Below, piece after piece: positions 1-8,413 of a DNA stretch of 64,000 nucleotides. The position numbers and the translations under genes were made by a program. Each line of letters starts with the position of its first letter. The stretch's first letter is position 1. Below the pieces are notes generated by a model. That model searched no databases. It was not told where the DNA came from and saw nothing but the letters and a program-made list of their open reading frames with translations. Source of the DNA: CAVQDV01 sp963711375 (GTDB lineage: Bacteria; Pseudomonadota; Gammaproteobacteria; Coxiellales; Coxiellaceae); NCBI GenBank assembly GCA_963711375.1, contig CAVQDV010000002.1, forward strand, positions 1 to 64,000. The letters run 5' to 3'.

Positions 1-371
1 GAACAGAATAGAGCATGATGCGCACTTTTCCGGACTTCACGTTAGCTTTGGGGTATAAGACTTTCGGGTCGCTTCGATTCAAGAGTTAAGATGTTGAAGT
101 GTGAGTGATCAAGTGAAGGCAGAATCCCTCATTGGGCAAAACCGTGTAAACTTTAGTTGCCTGAATATGCTCAATATCAAGCATTTTGATGAATTCAATA
201 GGTGTTATTTTTGAAAGTCCCTTGCAAAATGAGAGCTGCAAAAATAAACCCTCATCAGAATTAAAGTTGACTAATTTTCACTTCGATTGACCACAAACCT
301 AGCTCTAGGACCTAGTCATAAGCAGAACATAAATTATATTTATAAAGATTTTAACTTTATTAATTTTACAA
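1..371. other. Non-coding start of window with a possible minus-strand ORF tail
   Basis: No convincing complete gene is seen here. On the minus strand an open stretch of about 63 codons runs from about 277 down to a TAA at 86-88. It gives a plausible protein tail containing IEFIKMLDIEHIQATKVYT, but it has no ATG start and is closed upstream by a stop at 278-280. It may be the remnant of an unidentified gene. The last 70 bases are very AT-rich and lead into the promoter at 372. Confidence 0.3.
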
Positions 372-399
372 TTGACAATATTAAGTTTTGATGTAGTAT
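372..399 (+). promoter_or_regulatory. Candidate sigma-70 promoter for the DUF2089 operon
   Basis: TTGACA at 372-377 is followed after 16 bases by TAGTAT at 394-399. It lies about 70 bases upstream of the first gene of a co-directional run (small ORF, DUF2089, Yip1-like). The -35 is perfect; the -10 matches four of six consensus positions. Confidence 0.45.
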
Positions 400-467
400 A
401 TGAAAAGTCACTACTCGGATTACCCCTGCGAATGCTGGGCATGTCCAAAACTATAAAGGAGATAAAA

Positions 468-698
468 ATGCGCTATGACGATTACTTATGCGTTCACGGA
501 AATGGACTTGCCACGATGTGCACCTGCTGCATTCTCACAGTAAAGGCTGACAAAAATAAAGCAGAAATTTGGAAGAATTCAGAGCCGAACCTACCCAACA
601 ATCAGACCGAACAAAATTCAAGCGCTTTTTGTCAAAAACTGGATTTGGCTTCGAAGGATGCTCCTTCATCTCAATCTGGCCCAAAGAATTACAAATAA
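468..698 (+). CDS. Small hypothetical protein, 76 aa
   Basis: A 76-residue ORF starting at the ATG at 468, which has a good Shine-Dalgarno (AAAGGAG) seven bases upstream. An in-frame start at 372 is less likely because it lies in the putative promoter. The N-terminal half is cysteine-rich (MCTCC near residues 18-22); the C-terminal half is polar and low in complexity. No domain is recognised. It sits 20 bases before the DUF2089 gene and is probably co-transcribed with it. It could be a short regulatory or leader protein; function unknown. Confidence 0.4.
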   Translation: MRYDDYLCVHGNGLATMCTCCILTVKADKNKAEIWKNSEPNLPNNQTEQNSSAFCQKLDLASKDAPSSQSGPKNYK

Positions 699-718
699 AA
701 ATCTATTGGGGAAAATAA

Positions 719-1081
719 ATGGGAAAAATCATTACACAGTGTCCTTCTTGCGAAAGCTCAAAAGTGCATGTCGCTAAAATGGAATGTGAAAATTGCAACA
801 CCAAATTTGAGGGGGTTTTCGATGTCCCATCCTTGCTAAAATTCTCAGATACCGATTTGCAATTTATTTTGGACTTTGTGAAGTGTTCGGGGAGTTTGAA
901 GGAAATGGCTACTCAACAAAACGTATCTTATCCCACCTTAAGAAATCGGTTAAATACTTTAATTGAGGCTATAGAAAAACTCGAAATTAAAAAGAAAGGG
1001 TCTAAAACGGAAATACTACAACTGCTCGAAGAGGGTAAAATTTCCGCTGCAGACGCGGCAAAAATGTTAAAGAAATTATGA
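719..1081 (+). CDS. DUF2089 family zinc-ribbon/HTH protein
   Basis: A 120-residue protein with an N-terminal zinc ribbon (CPSC near residues 8-11 and CENC near 23-26), followed by a helical region with a helix-turn-helix look (NVSYPTLRNRLNTL, about residues 67-80). The C-terminal tail (EEGKISAADAAKMLKKL) is typical of DUF2089 proteins. The family is thought to act as small DNA-binding regulators, but its targets are not known. The start has GGGG seven bases upstream. The stop codon overlaps the ATG of the following membrane-protein gene (ATGA), so the two are translationally coupled, and the regulator may control that membrane protein. Confidence 0.75.
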   Translation: MGKIITQCPSCESSKVHVAKMECENCNTKFEGVFDVPSLLKFSDTDLQFILDFVKCSGSLKEMATQQNVSYPTLRNRLNTLIEAIEKLEIKKKGSKTEILQLLEEGKISAADAAKMLKKL

Positions 1082-1797
1082 GGTCAACCATGAACGATGA
1101 AACTCTACGATTAAGCAATATGCTAAAGGAAAAGAAGATAACACAGAATGATTATCGGCTACTATCTGAAGCCCTTAATAAAAAATCTTTTTGCAGCGAA
1201 ATAGAAAGCTCAGTATTTTTTAACCCCTTCCAAAAAATAGCTGGATTTAAGGCCCTTTTAATTGGCCTGGTCATCATGCTAGTGATGAGCATTGTAGGGA
1301 TTTATGGAAAACTTTATTTTGATGGTCTTTTATCTTCCTCCTGGGCTATGGATATGAAAACCAATTATCCCCCTTCGTTTTTATTACTGATGTATCAAAA
1401 CATTGTAAATGTCACTGTTTTAGCGTTATTATTTCTACTTTTTTCTAAAATTTTTGGGAAAAAGAAAATAAGGATTATCGATTTTTTTGGCACAGTAGCA
1501 TTTTCACGCTACCCCTATCTTATTTTAGCCACTCTATTCTGGATTTCCCAACTCCTCGATCCTTCCTTATGGCAAGCCTATTTATCGCGTCCCGTTGAGC
1601 TCCATTTTAACATCATAAACTCCTTAATGGCCTTAGCCTTTATTGTGTGTTATTGGTGGCAATTACTGACTTATTTTTTTGCATTGAAAGTTTCATCTGG
1701 ACTCGATGGAAAAAAACTATGGATTAGCTTTATTATTTCAGCGGCGGCTGGAGAACTTATCGCCATGCATATTGGTCGAATTTTTTTATATGTCTAA
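1078..1797 (+). CDS. Yip1-like integral membrane protein
   Basis: A 239-residue protein with an N-terminal polar helix (about residues 5-45, containing LSNMLKEKKITQNDYRLL) and then five or six hydrophobic membrane segments (about 56-80, 102-125, 138-160, 180-200, 212-235). Length and layout resemble the bacterial Yip1/DUF1282-type membrane proteins, whose biochemical role is unknown. The start overlaps the DUF2089 stop; a second ATG at 1090 is possible. The DUF2089-Yip1 pairing suggests a two-gene functional unit. Family assignment rests on hydrophobicity pattern and context rather than a diagnostic motif. Confidence 0.6.
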   Translation: MRSTMNDETLRLSNMLKEKKITQNDYRLLSEALNKKSFCSEIESSVFFNPFQKIAGFKALLIGLVIMLVMSIVGIYGKLYFDGLLSSSWAMDMKTNYPPSFLLLMYQNIVNVTVLALLFLLFSKIFGKKKIRIIDFFGTVAFSRYPYLILATLFWISQLLDPSLWQAYLSRPVELHFNIINSLMALAFIVCYWWQLLTYFFALKVSSGLDGKKLWISFIISAAAGELIAMHIGRIFLYV

Positions 1798-1855
1798 GCC
1801 CAATATAAATATTTAAAAAATAATAACCTTAAAGAAACATTATCAGGAGATACAA

Positions 1856-3973
1856 ATGCGTTCAATCGAAGACACTATTCCTATGCCCCCACTCGCCGCG
1901 ACTTTGCCTGCAAGACCAGGTATTCCATTAACGGTAGAAGCATTACTTGGTATTCCAGATGAAGAGGCAACAAGCATTAGAATGGAATGGCTAAATAATG
2001 ATTCCATTATTCTCAACGCGACATCGAAGACTCTGCCTAATAGCAGATGGATTGAATTACTCAACGTTCATACGGGAAATCGCCAATTTCTTGCTGATGG
2101 ATCTTATCCGGTTCCCTCGCCGGATGGAAAATGGATTGCCTTTATTAAAGATGGTGAAGTCGATAAACAATTGTGGCTGGTGAAAAGCGATGGCACAGAA
2201 ATGCATCCTCTATCTAAAGTTCAGGGCGGCCTATCTGGTATTTATCCTCATTTCTATGAATATTCGTGGTCCCATGACTCTAACGATATTGTATTAAAGC
2301 ACCAAGCCTGGGTAGATCCATGGAAAAGTTCAGGAAGGCCCAATAGCATTATCGAAATCATTGATGTTGCCTCTGGAAAATCTCGAGAAATGGCTTCTCT
2401 TGATGGTGCAGTACGAAATGTCACCTTTTTTCATCACAGTGAAAAATTGCTTTTTATGCGAGTGCGAATTGGACAATTTTATAATGAAATGAATGATTAT
2501 GCTTGGATTCAAACGCTAAGTTTACTCGATGGAAAAATCGACACGCTTACCTCATTTAATGGAACCCAGCAGTTCCTTTATCCTGAGATTTCACCCGATG
2601 ACAAAAATATTGCGTTTTTATACGACCCAGATTTCCCCAATTTTACCTATATTACTAGTATAGGATTAGTGAGTATGGCTCAAATAAATTCTACGAAACC
2701 GACAGAAATCAAAAGGCTTACCAAAGAAATGAAGTTCCGGCATCTTGTGTGGTCGAAGGATAGCCAAACTATTTATACCGACCGAAATTGTGGCGCTTAT
2801 AATCAAATTAATTCCGTCGATATTCAAACAGGATTAACAACCCAGCTGACGTATTCGTCTTCAAACATCACTCAATATCGACTTTCACCGGATGGAAAAC
2901 AATTGGCCTAGATCGCCAAGGACGCGCATGGAAATCAAATATTAAGGATGGCAACAAACAGAGGTGAAAATATTCGTGATGTTTTTACATTTCGGACTGC
3001 AGATGACAAGTTAGGACTGAGTGAGGTGCGAGAAATTGCCTGGGACACTGTAAATTACTCAGAAAAAATGCGCGGATTATTGATCATGCCCTTAAATTAT
3101 CAGCCTCAAAAACCTTATCCCCTTATTGTGGATATTCATGGTGGAGGATCTGGCGCGGAAATTTTTATGAGAGGAGGCATTCTGATGAAAACCCCCCTCG
3201 AATGGCAATTCTGGGCCGCAAAAGGCTATGTAGTATTTATTCCCGAATTTCGCTCATCGGCTGCGTTTGGGTCGCTCGCCATTCGACGAGACGACATTGA
3301 AGATTGTAATATAGTTGAATGCGACATCGTTGATATTGAATCCGGGAATCAGCATTTAATTGCAGAAGGCATAGTTGATGAAAAACGGATGGCCATTATC
3401 GGACACAGCGCTGGGGCAAGACGCGCAAACTGGCTAACGGTTTCAAGACATCAATTTAAAGCCGTAGTCTCGAAAGATGGTTGGGCTGATGAGATGATTG
3501 TAACGACGATCTTTCCAAGCACTCGATTTCAATCCATGATGGGTGGCTCCCCACTAAAGGCCCCTCATAATTATTTGAAGAATTCAGCCTTTTTTCATTC
3601 GCGCGGAGCTACAACCCCGACTTTATTTTTAATGGGAGACCCAGAATTAGGCGGAATAGATCCTTTTGATACCGTCCTCTTATTGCATAAAGCATTAAAA
3701 CAACAAAGCATCGAAACAGAATATGTAAAATACGTTGATGGCCATTGTTTTCAAAAGCCTGAAAATTTAAAAGATGCGCTTGAGCGATGTGAAAAATGGA
3801 TTGATCGACATCTTAATTTTGAACTAATAGAAAAATCCACAAAAATGAATAGTTCTGAAAACCTGAAATTTGCACTTCTGACATCGCCGTTACACCAAGG
3901 AAATTTAGGTAATTCAACTGAAAAAAAAGAGGATTCAAAACAGTTGCTTGAAAACTCATCGAAAAAATTTTAA
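1856..3973 (+). pseudogene. S9 family (prolyl oligopeptidase-type) peptidase split by an in-frame amber stop
   Basis: Reading frame 1856-2911 encodes a TolB/WD40-like beta-propeller with repeated SPDGK/SPDDK blades. It ends at TAG (2909-2911). The same frame continues without shift through 12 codons into 2948-3973, which encodes an alpha/beta-hydrolase catalytic domain: oxyanion-hole HGGG near 3138, nucleophile motif GHSAG near 3400, acidic residue in MGDPELGG near 3633, and histidine in DGHCF near 3740. The whole is 705 residues plus the amber codon, a normal length for cytosolic S9 acylaminoacyl-type peptidases. The start has an excellent AGGAG seven bases upstream. No signal peptide is visible. 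The simplest reading is a recent nonsense mutation separating propeller from catalytic domain; readthrough or internal initiation at 2948 is possible. Confidence 0.8.
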
Positions 3974-4065
3974 ATATAACGAAATTAACTAAGGAGATAA
4001 ATACAACTTTAATGACAATGATGCTTAGAGCCACCTCTTGCGCAGAGCGATTCGTTTAGGGAATC

Positions 4066-4371
4066 CTATTCATCGTCTACCGAATCCAGCCATTTTTGAA
4101 ATTCTGGATCAAAATAAAATTTTGCCCATGCATCCGGGACACTCCATCTTTCCAAGTAATCATTTTGTTCCTTACCATCAAGCGAATCATAATAGGGCTT
4201 CCAAACATAATGAAACCAAATCTCACCACCTTGACGCCAAAACGGATCTCCTGGGGGATAGCCAGAATACAGGATCCATGGGGGGGAAATTTCCTTACTC
4301 TCAAAAATAGCACCAGAAGATTCATGGCTTCGTTTGCACCATTTTCTGAAAAATCCTATGAATATTTTCAT
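4066..4371 (-). CDS. Hypothetical protein rich in aromatic residues, 101 aa
   Basis: A minus-strand ORF whose start at 4371 has GGAAG directly upstream; the longer frame begins at 4392. The protein is full of Trp, Tyr, Phe and Pro (PPWILYSGYPPGDPFW, EIWFHYVWKPYYDSL) and acidic at its C-terminus (WLDSVDDE). This composition looks like a real small soluble protein rather than a chance frame, and the opposing frames look like shadows. No family is recognised. It stands alone between an S9 pseudogene and a transporter remnant. Small acidic aromatic proteins of this kind are sometimes immunity or antitoxin proteins, but nothing here proves it. Confidence 0.5.
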   Translation of the reverse strand: MKIFIGFFRKWCKRSHESSGAIFESKEISPPWILYSGYPPGDPFWRQGGEIWFHYVWKPYYDSLDGKEQNDYLERWSVPDAWAKFYFDPEFQKWLDSVDDE

Positions 4372-4410
4372 CTTCCGTTCCGTTCGAAGCATTTTAACTC
4401 AATCAGGAAA

Positions 4411-4728
4411 TCATAGAGCGGTGGGGAGTTTACCGACTCCCTGATGGATTTTTTTCAAGCTTACACGTAGCCATCGAGCGATACAAGATAAAGTGGCAAA
4501 CCCGACGTTAGCAAAATTCATCACTGAAGAGCCATGAGCCTTATCAGCAGCATAGCTCATCGACACTGCTGCCGCATTTGCCATGACTATTGATATTCTA
4601 AAATAACAAATCATGACGGGAATAAATATTATTAGCAAAGCTGACAGGTTGAAAAAAGCCAATATCAGCATCATGATACTGCCCAGCAAGGCACTGGGAG
4701 ACCTTGTAAAATCTTTTCTTTTATTCAC
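4411..4728 (-). pseudogene. Remnant of an MFS drug-efflux transporter (Bcr/CflA-like C-terminal helices)
   Basis: A 105-residue hydrophobic frame with about three membrane segments. The stretch IVMANAAAVSMSYAADKAHG followed by SSVMNFANVGFATLSC resembles the last helices of Bcr/CflA-type multidrug transporters, where a conserved N-A-A region precedes an alanine/glycine-rich SALLG-like helix. A complete transporter would be about 400 residues, so at least nine helices are missing. The downstream sequence (toward 4400) is basic and ends abruptly. I read it as a decayed fragment, not a functional small membrane protein. Confidence 0.5.
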
Positions 4729-4816
4729 CTATAAACCCTTGAAGCTCTTGGCCCCTTATCAACAAGACGAAGGGATCACCGGCCTCTAATTTATCCAATA
4801 GAGGCTTAAGTTAAAT

Positions 4817-5082
4817 ATGCTTCGCGAATTAAAAAATCCGTCGTTTCAAACCTACAAGGAGCTACGCTCTGAAATTGACCGACCTGCTTTTGATCAAGAC
4901 CCAGATTTTGCTTGGCTGCATAGCCGAGTGTTGCCATGCTAGATAATCCTTGTTTTAAACACATTGATGATATCGCCGAAATTAGTGCCCATTATTTTAA
5001 AAACATAAATCTGCATTTTTTCGGGCATATTTCAGTATATCCCAATGGTGAATTTTCATTTCTGTGCACGGGCCATGATTGA
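4817..5082 (+). pseudogene. Small ORFs including a LuxR-type sensor-domain remnant
   Basis: Two overlapping short frames. 4817-4942 encodes 41 residues with no recognised family. 4936-5082 encodes 48 residues (DDIAEISAHYFKNINLHFFG, then HISVYPNGEFSFLCTGHD) that look like the start of the autoinducer-binding-type sensor domain of Legionella/Coxiella LuxR-family regulators, where such a strand pair precedes a conserved W. The remaining sensor and the DNA-binding HTH are missing. The region 4729-4816 holds only a small 7-bp-stem hairpin (GCCTCTA/TAGAGGC) near 4791-4815. This appears to be decaying DNA. Confidence 0.35.
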
Positions 5083-5196
5083 CCAAGAGCTTCTTTTGCC
5101 GATCTGAAAATACCCCCAGCTGGTTTTACTATTTAAGATCAAATAACCGATAGAAAAGTGAATAAAAATCGATTAAAATTGGATGCCTTAACAAAA

Positions 5197-6234
5197 TTAT
5201 GGATTTCTTGATCGAACGGCGGTGGCAAGTCCACGTCGAATCATGAATTCAACATCATGATTCGCGTTTATATAAGTCATTCTAATATGAGGAAAGCGTT
5301 CTGAAAAAATGCGAAAGATTTCATCCACAAATCCCTGCCCCACTAATCGAACACCGATAAAGTCAAACCTTATGCCATTAAATTTTTCAAGGTTTCTTAA
5401 TATCCGCTTAGCTTGGGATCGAGAAATAAGAGTTTCATCTCCGAAAGTAGACATTTTAACCAAAATATCGGTTTTATCAAAAGCAAAGTCTTCGCCTTGA
5501 TATCGATTAAAAATTTCCAATAAATTTTGTCCGCTATTTTTATGGATTCGCATAATAAGCTTTGAACCCACCATTTTTCCAGGAACCTGTTCAAGACCCC
5601 AGTCATCTTCTTTATTGTTACGAATATAGTGTAAATTATTGGCATAGATTTCGAAGATATCCATTGCTCTTGAAGAGAAAAAGAGACCCTCTCCAGTGTG
5701 ATTACGTGGATCAGTCGTCATCTTGCCTTTACTAAGTTGCAAGGCACTTTCTCGGATATCATCTAATTTAAAATAATCGTAAAGATTTTTAAATATCCCA
5801 ATTCCGTTATCTTGAATTGTGATTATTACATCCTTTTTTTCAAAACTAATGCTGGCCTGTATTTTAGTACCTTGGGAATGATCAATGGCATTATTAAATA
5901 TTTCAGTAAATGCATAAACGCAGATGTTCTGAATTTCGTTACTTTGAGTCAACAAGACGGGTTCAAAGTCATTTTTAAACACATCAAATTCAGATAATGT
6001 TGGCTGAATTCGATAAGAATGCCTTCGATTCTGATTTTTGCTCAAGTAGTAAGTAATATCACGAGTTGTGCCGGCTTTCACCAAAATATTGTCAACCAAT
6101 AGTTTAGACAAGTGCCTATGAATCGTAGTCCGAGTAACCTTGAAATGCTTCGCCGCCACAGCCACAATATCATGGGGATGTTGGGTCACCCGCCATTCAA
6201 TGTATTTCAGTATTTTTTCAGCTTGATTGATCAT
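5197..6234 (-). CDS. HTH - histidine-kinase-like ATPase - DUF4325 regulator
   Basis: A 345-residue soluble protein with three modules. Residues 1-65 form a winged HTH (VTRTTIHRHLSKLLVDN). Residues about 95-245 form a GHKL ATPase with the N box (AFTEIFNNAIDHS), G1 (DNGIGIF) and G2 (GEGLFFSSRAMD) motifs but no phosphoacceptor histidine domain. Residues about 265-335 match the STAS-like DUF4325 fold. Proteins of this layout resemble a fused anti-sigma kinase and STAS antagonist with their own DNA-binding domain; their signal is unknown. The upstream DNA (6236-6285) carries repeated ATTATAAC/GTTATAAT elements, suggesting autoregulation. No partner gene lies beside it. Confidence 0.75.
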   Translation of the reverse strand: MINQAEKILKYIEWRVTQHPHDIVAVAAKHFKVTRTTIHRHLSKLLVDNILVKAGTTRDITYYLSKNQNRRHSYRIQPTLSEFDVFKNDFEPVLLTQSNEIQNICVYAFTEIFNNAIDHSQGTKIQASISFEKKDVIITIQDNGIGIFKNLYDYFKLDDIRESALQLSKGKMTTDPRNHTGEGLFFSSRAMDIFEIYANNLHYIRNNKEDDWGLEQVPGKMVGSKLIMRIHKNSGQNLLEIFNRYQGEDFAFDKTDILVKMSTFGDETLISRSQAKRILRNLEKFNGIRFDFIGVRLVGQGFVDEIFRIFSERFPHIRMTYINANHDVEFMIRRGLATAVRSRNP

Positions 6235-6235
6235 T

Positions 6236-6285
6236 ATTTATAACCAGTTATTAATTACATTATAACTCATTATAAACACTCTTTT
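6236..6285. promoter_or_regulatory. AT-rich repeated operator-like region upstream of the DUF4325 regulator
   Basis: Immediately upstream of the start codon at 6234, the minus strand reads as tandem TTATAATGAG / TTATAATGTA units followed by ATAACTGGTTAT, an inverted repeat (ATAAC/GTTAT). Such clustered repeats beside a gene with an HTH domain suggest an autoregulatory operator overlapping the promoter. This is inferred from position and symmetry only. Confidence 0.4.
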
Positions 6286-6421
6286 GGCTTTTTACAACTC
6301 GTGCGTTTTCTCGCGAATTTTTCCCAGCAAAGATGAGCCCAAGATGGGCGTTCTGATAGAAAAAATTAGAAAGTCGTGATATTCATTTATTATCTACCAG
6401 GCGTATCGGGTATTCATGAGT

Positions 6422-7339
6422 TTATGCGGATTTTTTTATTGCTGCCATTGCTACATTGACTTTTGAATCTAGGGGTCTTTTTAAGTATTTGCATGCCATT
6501 TGTCCGACTTCAATGAGTGAATTTAAATCTATCGAGGTCTCGATACCTAATCCGTTTAATAATTAAATGACATCTTCCGTGGCGACATTTCCCGTGGCAC
6601 CCGGTGCATTGGGACAGCCGCCTAAACCTCCTACGGCACTTTCAATGGTAGAAATACCCATTTCAAGGCCTGCGTAAATATTCGCAATAGCCTGACCGTA
6701 AGTGTTATGAAAATGCATCGCTAATGTATCAACCGGAATATTTTCATCCGTGCAGCAACTTATTAAACGCTTGATTTTTTCAGGTGTACCAAAACCATTA
6801 CTATCGCCTAAACTTATTTCATGGCAACCCATAACCAATAATTTTTTTGCGATAGTGGCCACTACTGTTGGATCGATAGGGCCTTCATAGGGACATTCGA
6901 TCACCGTTGAAATTCCCCCACGGACTTTTATTTCATGTTTTTTTGCCATTTCAATTATGGGCTGAAATCGTTCTAAACTTTCTTCTATCGTGCAATTAAT
7001 ATTCGCTTTTGTGAAACTAGCAGAAGCCGCTGTAAACACGGTAATTTCTTTTGCTTCTGCTGCTAGGGCATCGTTAAACCCGTGCATATTCGGTACTAAA
7101 CTGATATAACGTACGCCAGAGGCCTGTGGAATTTTACGATAGACTTCCACTGTATCTTTAAGTGCGGGAATCATTTTTGGAGACACAAAGGCGCCGACTT
7201 CTAGTGCATGAATTCCCGTTTTTAAAAGGCGATTTATTAAATCGACTCTAAAATCCACCGGAATTTCGCGCTTTAATCCTTCAATTCCATCGCGAACCGA
7301 AACCTCAATAATTGTCACTTTTTTGGGAAGAGCCACCAT
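6422..7339 (-). pseudogene. Hydroxymethylglutaryl-CoA lyase with an internal ochre stop
   Basis: HMG-CoA lyase family TIM barrel. Visible family features are the N-terminal VSVRDGIEGL (residues 13-22, R-D catalytic pair), EVGAFVSPK near 47-55, SLGDSNGFGTP near 187, HFHNTYGQA near 221 and the C-terminal loop GGLGGCPNAPGATGNVATED with the active-site cysteine. The frame meets TAA at 6563-6565 after 258 residues, but the same frame continues with a perfect family C-terminus (LLNGLGIETSIDL to AAIKKSA) to a TAA at 6422-6424, giving a normal total of 305. The ochre sits where a Tyr codon would be expected, one base away. It is the last gene of the CoA operon, and its start overlaps the MaoC stop (TAATG). 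Confidence 0.85.
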
Positions 7340-8412
7340 TAATATCCTGCGGCTTTATAGGGACCGCAACCTTTCTTGTACACTAAAAATACGCGTTCAA
7401 ATGACATTATTTCCGCGCCAGATTCATCATAGCAATAACCCGCTGCCTGAATTATTCCCTGTTCAGGTCGAGAATGTGAATCTCGTTTACTGATTATTTT
7501 GGATTTCACTCGAATCCGTTCATTGGGAAAAATTTCTCGATTTAATTTCATTTTAGTCCAAGCCAGATTAGCGACCACTCTGCCAAAAGTTCTCGCCGTA
7601 CAGGCTGTCACCGCTCCGATAAGATAGGCTTCTGAAACCGGGCAATGAACCGCATACTGGGGGTCACACGGATTTTGAAAATACTGTTGATGAAATTTCT
7701 CATCAATATATTTTGGGTTCCATTCCAGTGATCGGAGAGCATGTTGTTGAGCCTCCTCGGGTGAAATAATTTTTGATGGTGCATGTTTGTAAACTTCGTT
7801 TGGAAGAAGATCTTCAAAATAAAGGCCGACTTGCTCTTTTAATCCACCATCATTTTCGATGTGGAAAGCCGAAAATTTTTCGTCCCTTAGATTATAATCA
7901 AATTTTTCCTGGGAATAATAAGGATGATGCCCTTTCTTATAAACACGAATCCGATACTGCACTTTAGTGACCGTTTTCCCATTTTGATTAATACCGCGTG
8001 TTTCAACGAATAATTCACCGCAATTATCCGTATTGTCGCTATTAGCGGATACTATTTCCGTTTCAGCATATAAGGTATCTCCTCCAAAAACTGGAGCAAC
8101 CATGGCAATGCTTTCAAAAACAGTAATACGGTCTTTTCGAGCAAAGGTTTTCCAGGTGGATCCTAAGACTTTTTGCAATGTGAGTGTGCTCACTCCCAAG
8201 CAATGCTTCCATTCAGTTTGTGCCGCATAATGCTCATCGTAGTGTAACTGTGCTGAATTCAAAGTATCTAAAGCTTCATCCTTGTTATCCTGCTGGGAAA
8301 TTGTCGCACCGGGTCTATGACGAAAAATTTGCCCCTGATTAAAATCCTCAAAATCCAAGCCAAAAGTTTCTTGGTAGGTATTCTCAGCGATTTTTGCATA
8401 GGCGACAAACAT
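7339..8412 (-). CDS. MaoC-type double-hotdog hydratase (itaconyl-/mesaconyl-CoA hydratase-like)
   Basis: A 357-residue protein with two MaoC-like hotdog halves. The first, about residues 15-160, contains FEDFNQGQIFRHRPGATIS and VFGGDTLYAETEIVSA. The second, about 195-350, contains FEDLLPNEVYKHAPSKIIS. Double-MaoC proteins of this size hydrate branched C5 enoyl-CoAs such as mesaconyl- or itaconyl-CoA. It lies one base from the CoA-transferase stop and overlaps the HMG-CoA-lyase start. With those and the CitE-like lyase it gives the order expected for itaconate catabolism: itaconate to itaconyl-CoA, to citramalyl-CoA, to acetyl-CoA plus pyruvate. Substrate is inferred from context. Confidence 0.7.
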   Translation of the reverse strand: MFVAYAKIAENTYQETFGLDFEDFNQGQIFRHRPGATISQQDNKDEALDTLNSAQLHYDEHYAAQTEWKHCLGVSTLTLQKVLGSTWKTFARKDRITVFESIAMVAPVFGGDTLYAETEIVSANSDNTDNCGELFVETRGINQNGKTVTKVQYRIRVYKKGHHPYYSQEKFDYNLRDEKFSAFHIENDGGLKEQVGLYFEDLLPNEVYKHAPSKIISPEEAQQHALRSLEWNPKYIDEKFHQQYFQNPCDPQYAVHCPVSEAYLIGAVTACTARTFGRVVANLAWTKMKLNREIFPNERIRVKSKIISKRDSHSRPEQGIIQAAGYCYDESGAEIMSFERVFLVYKKGCGPYKAAGY

Positions 8413-8413
8413 C

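Noticed and set aside
1843..2064. Minus-strand frame of 73 residues
   Set aside because: It lies opposite the S9 peptidase gene and is a shadow of its frame.
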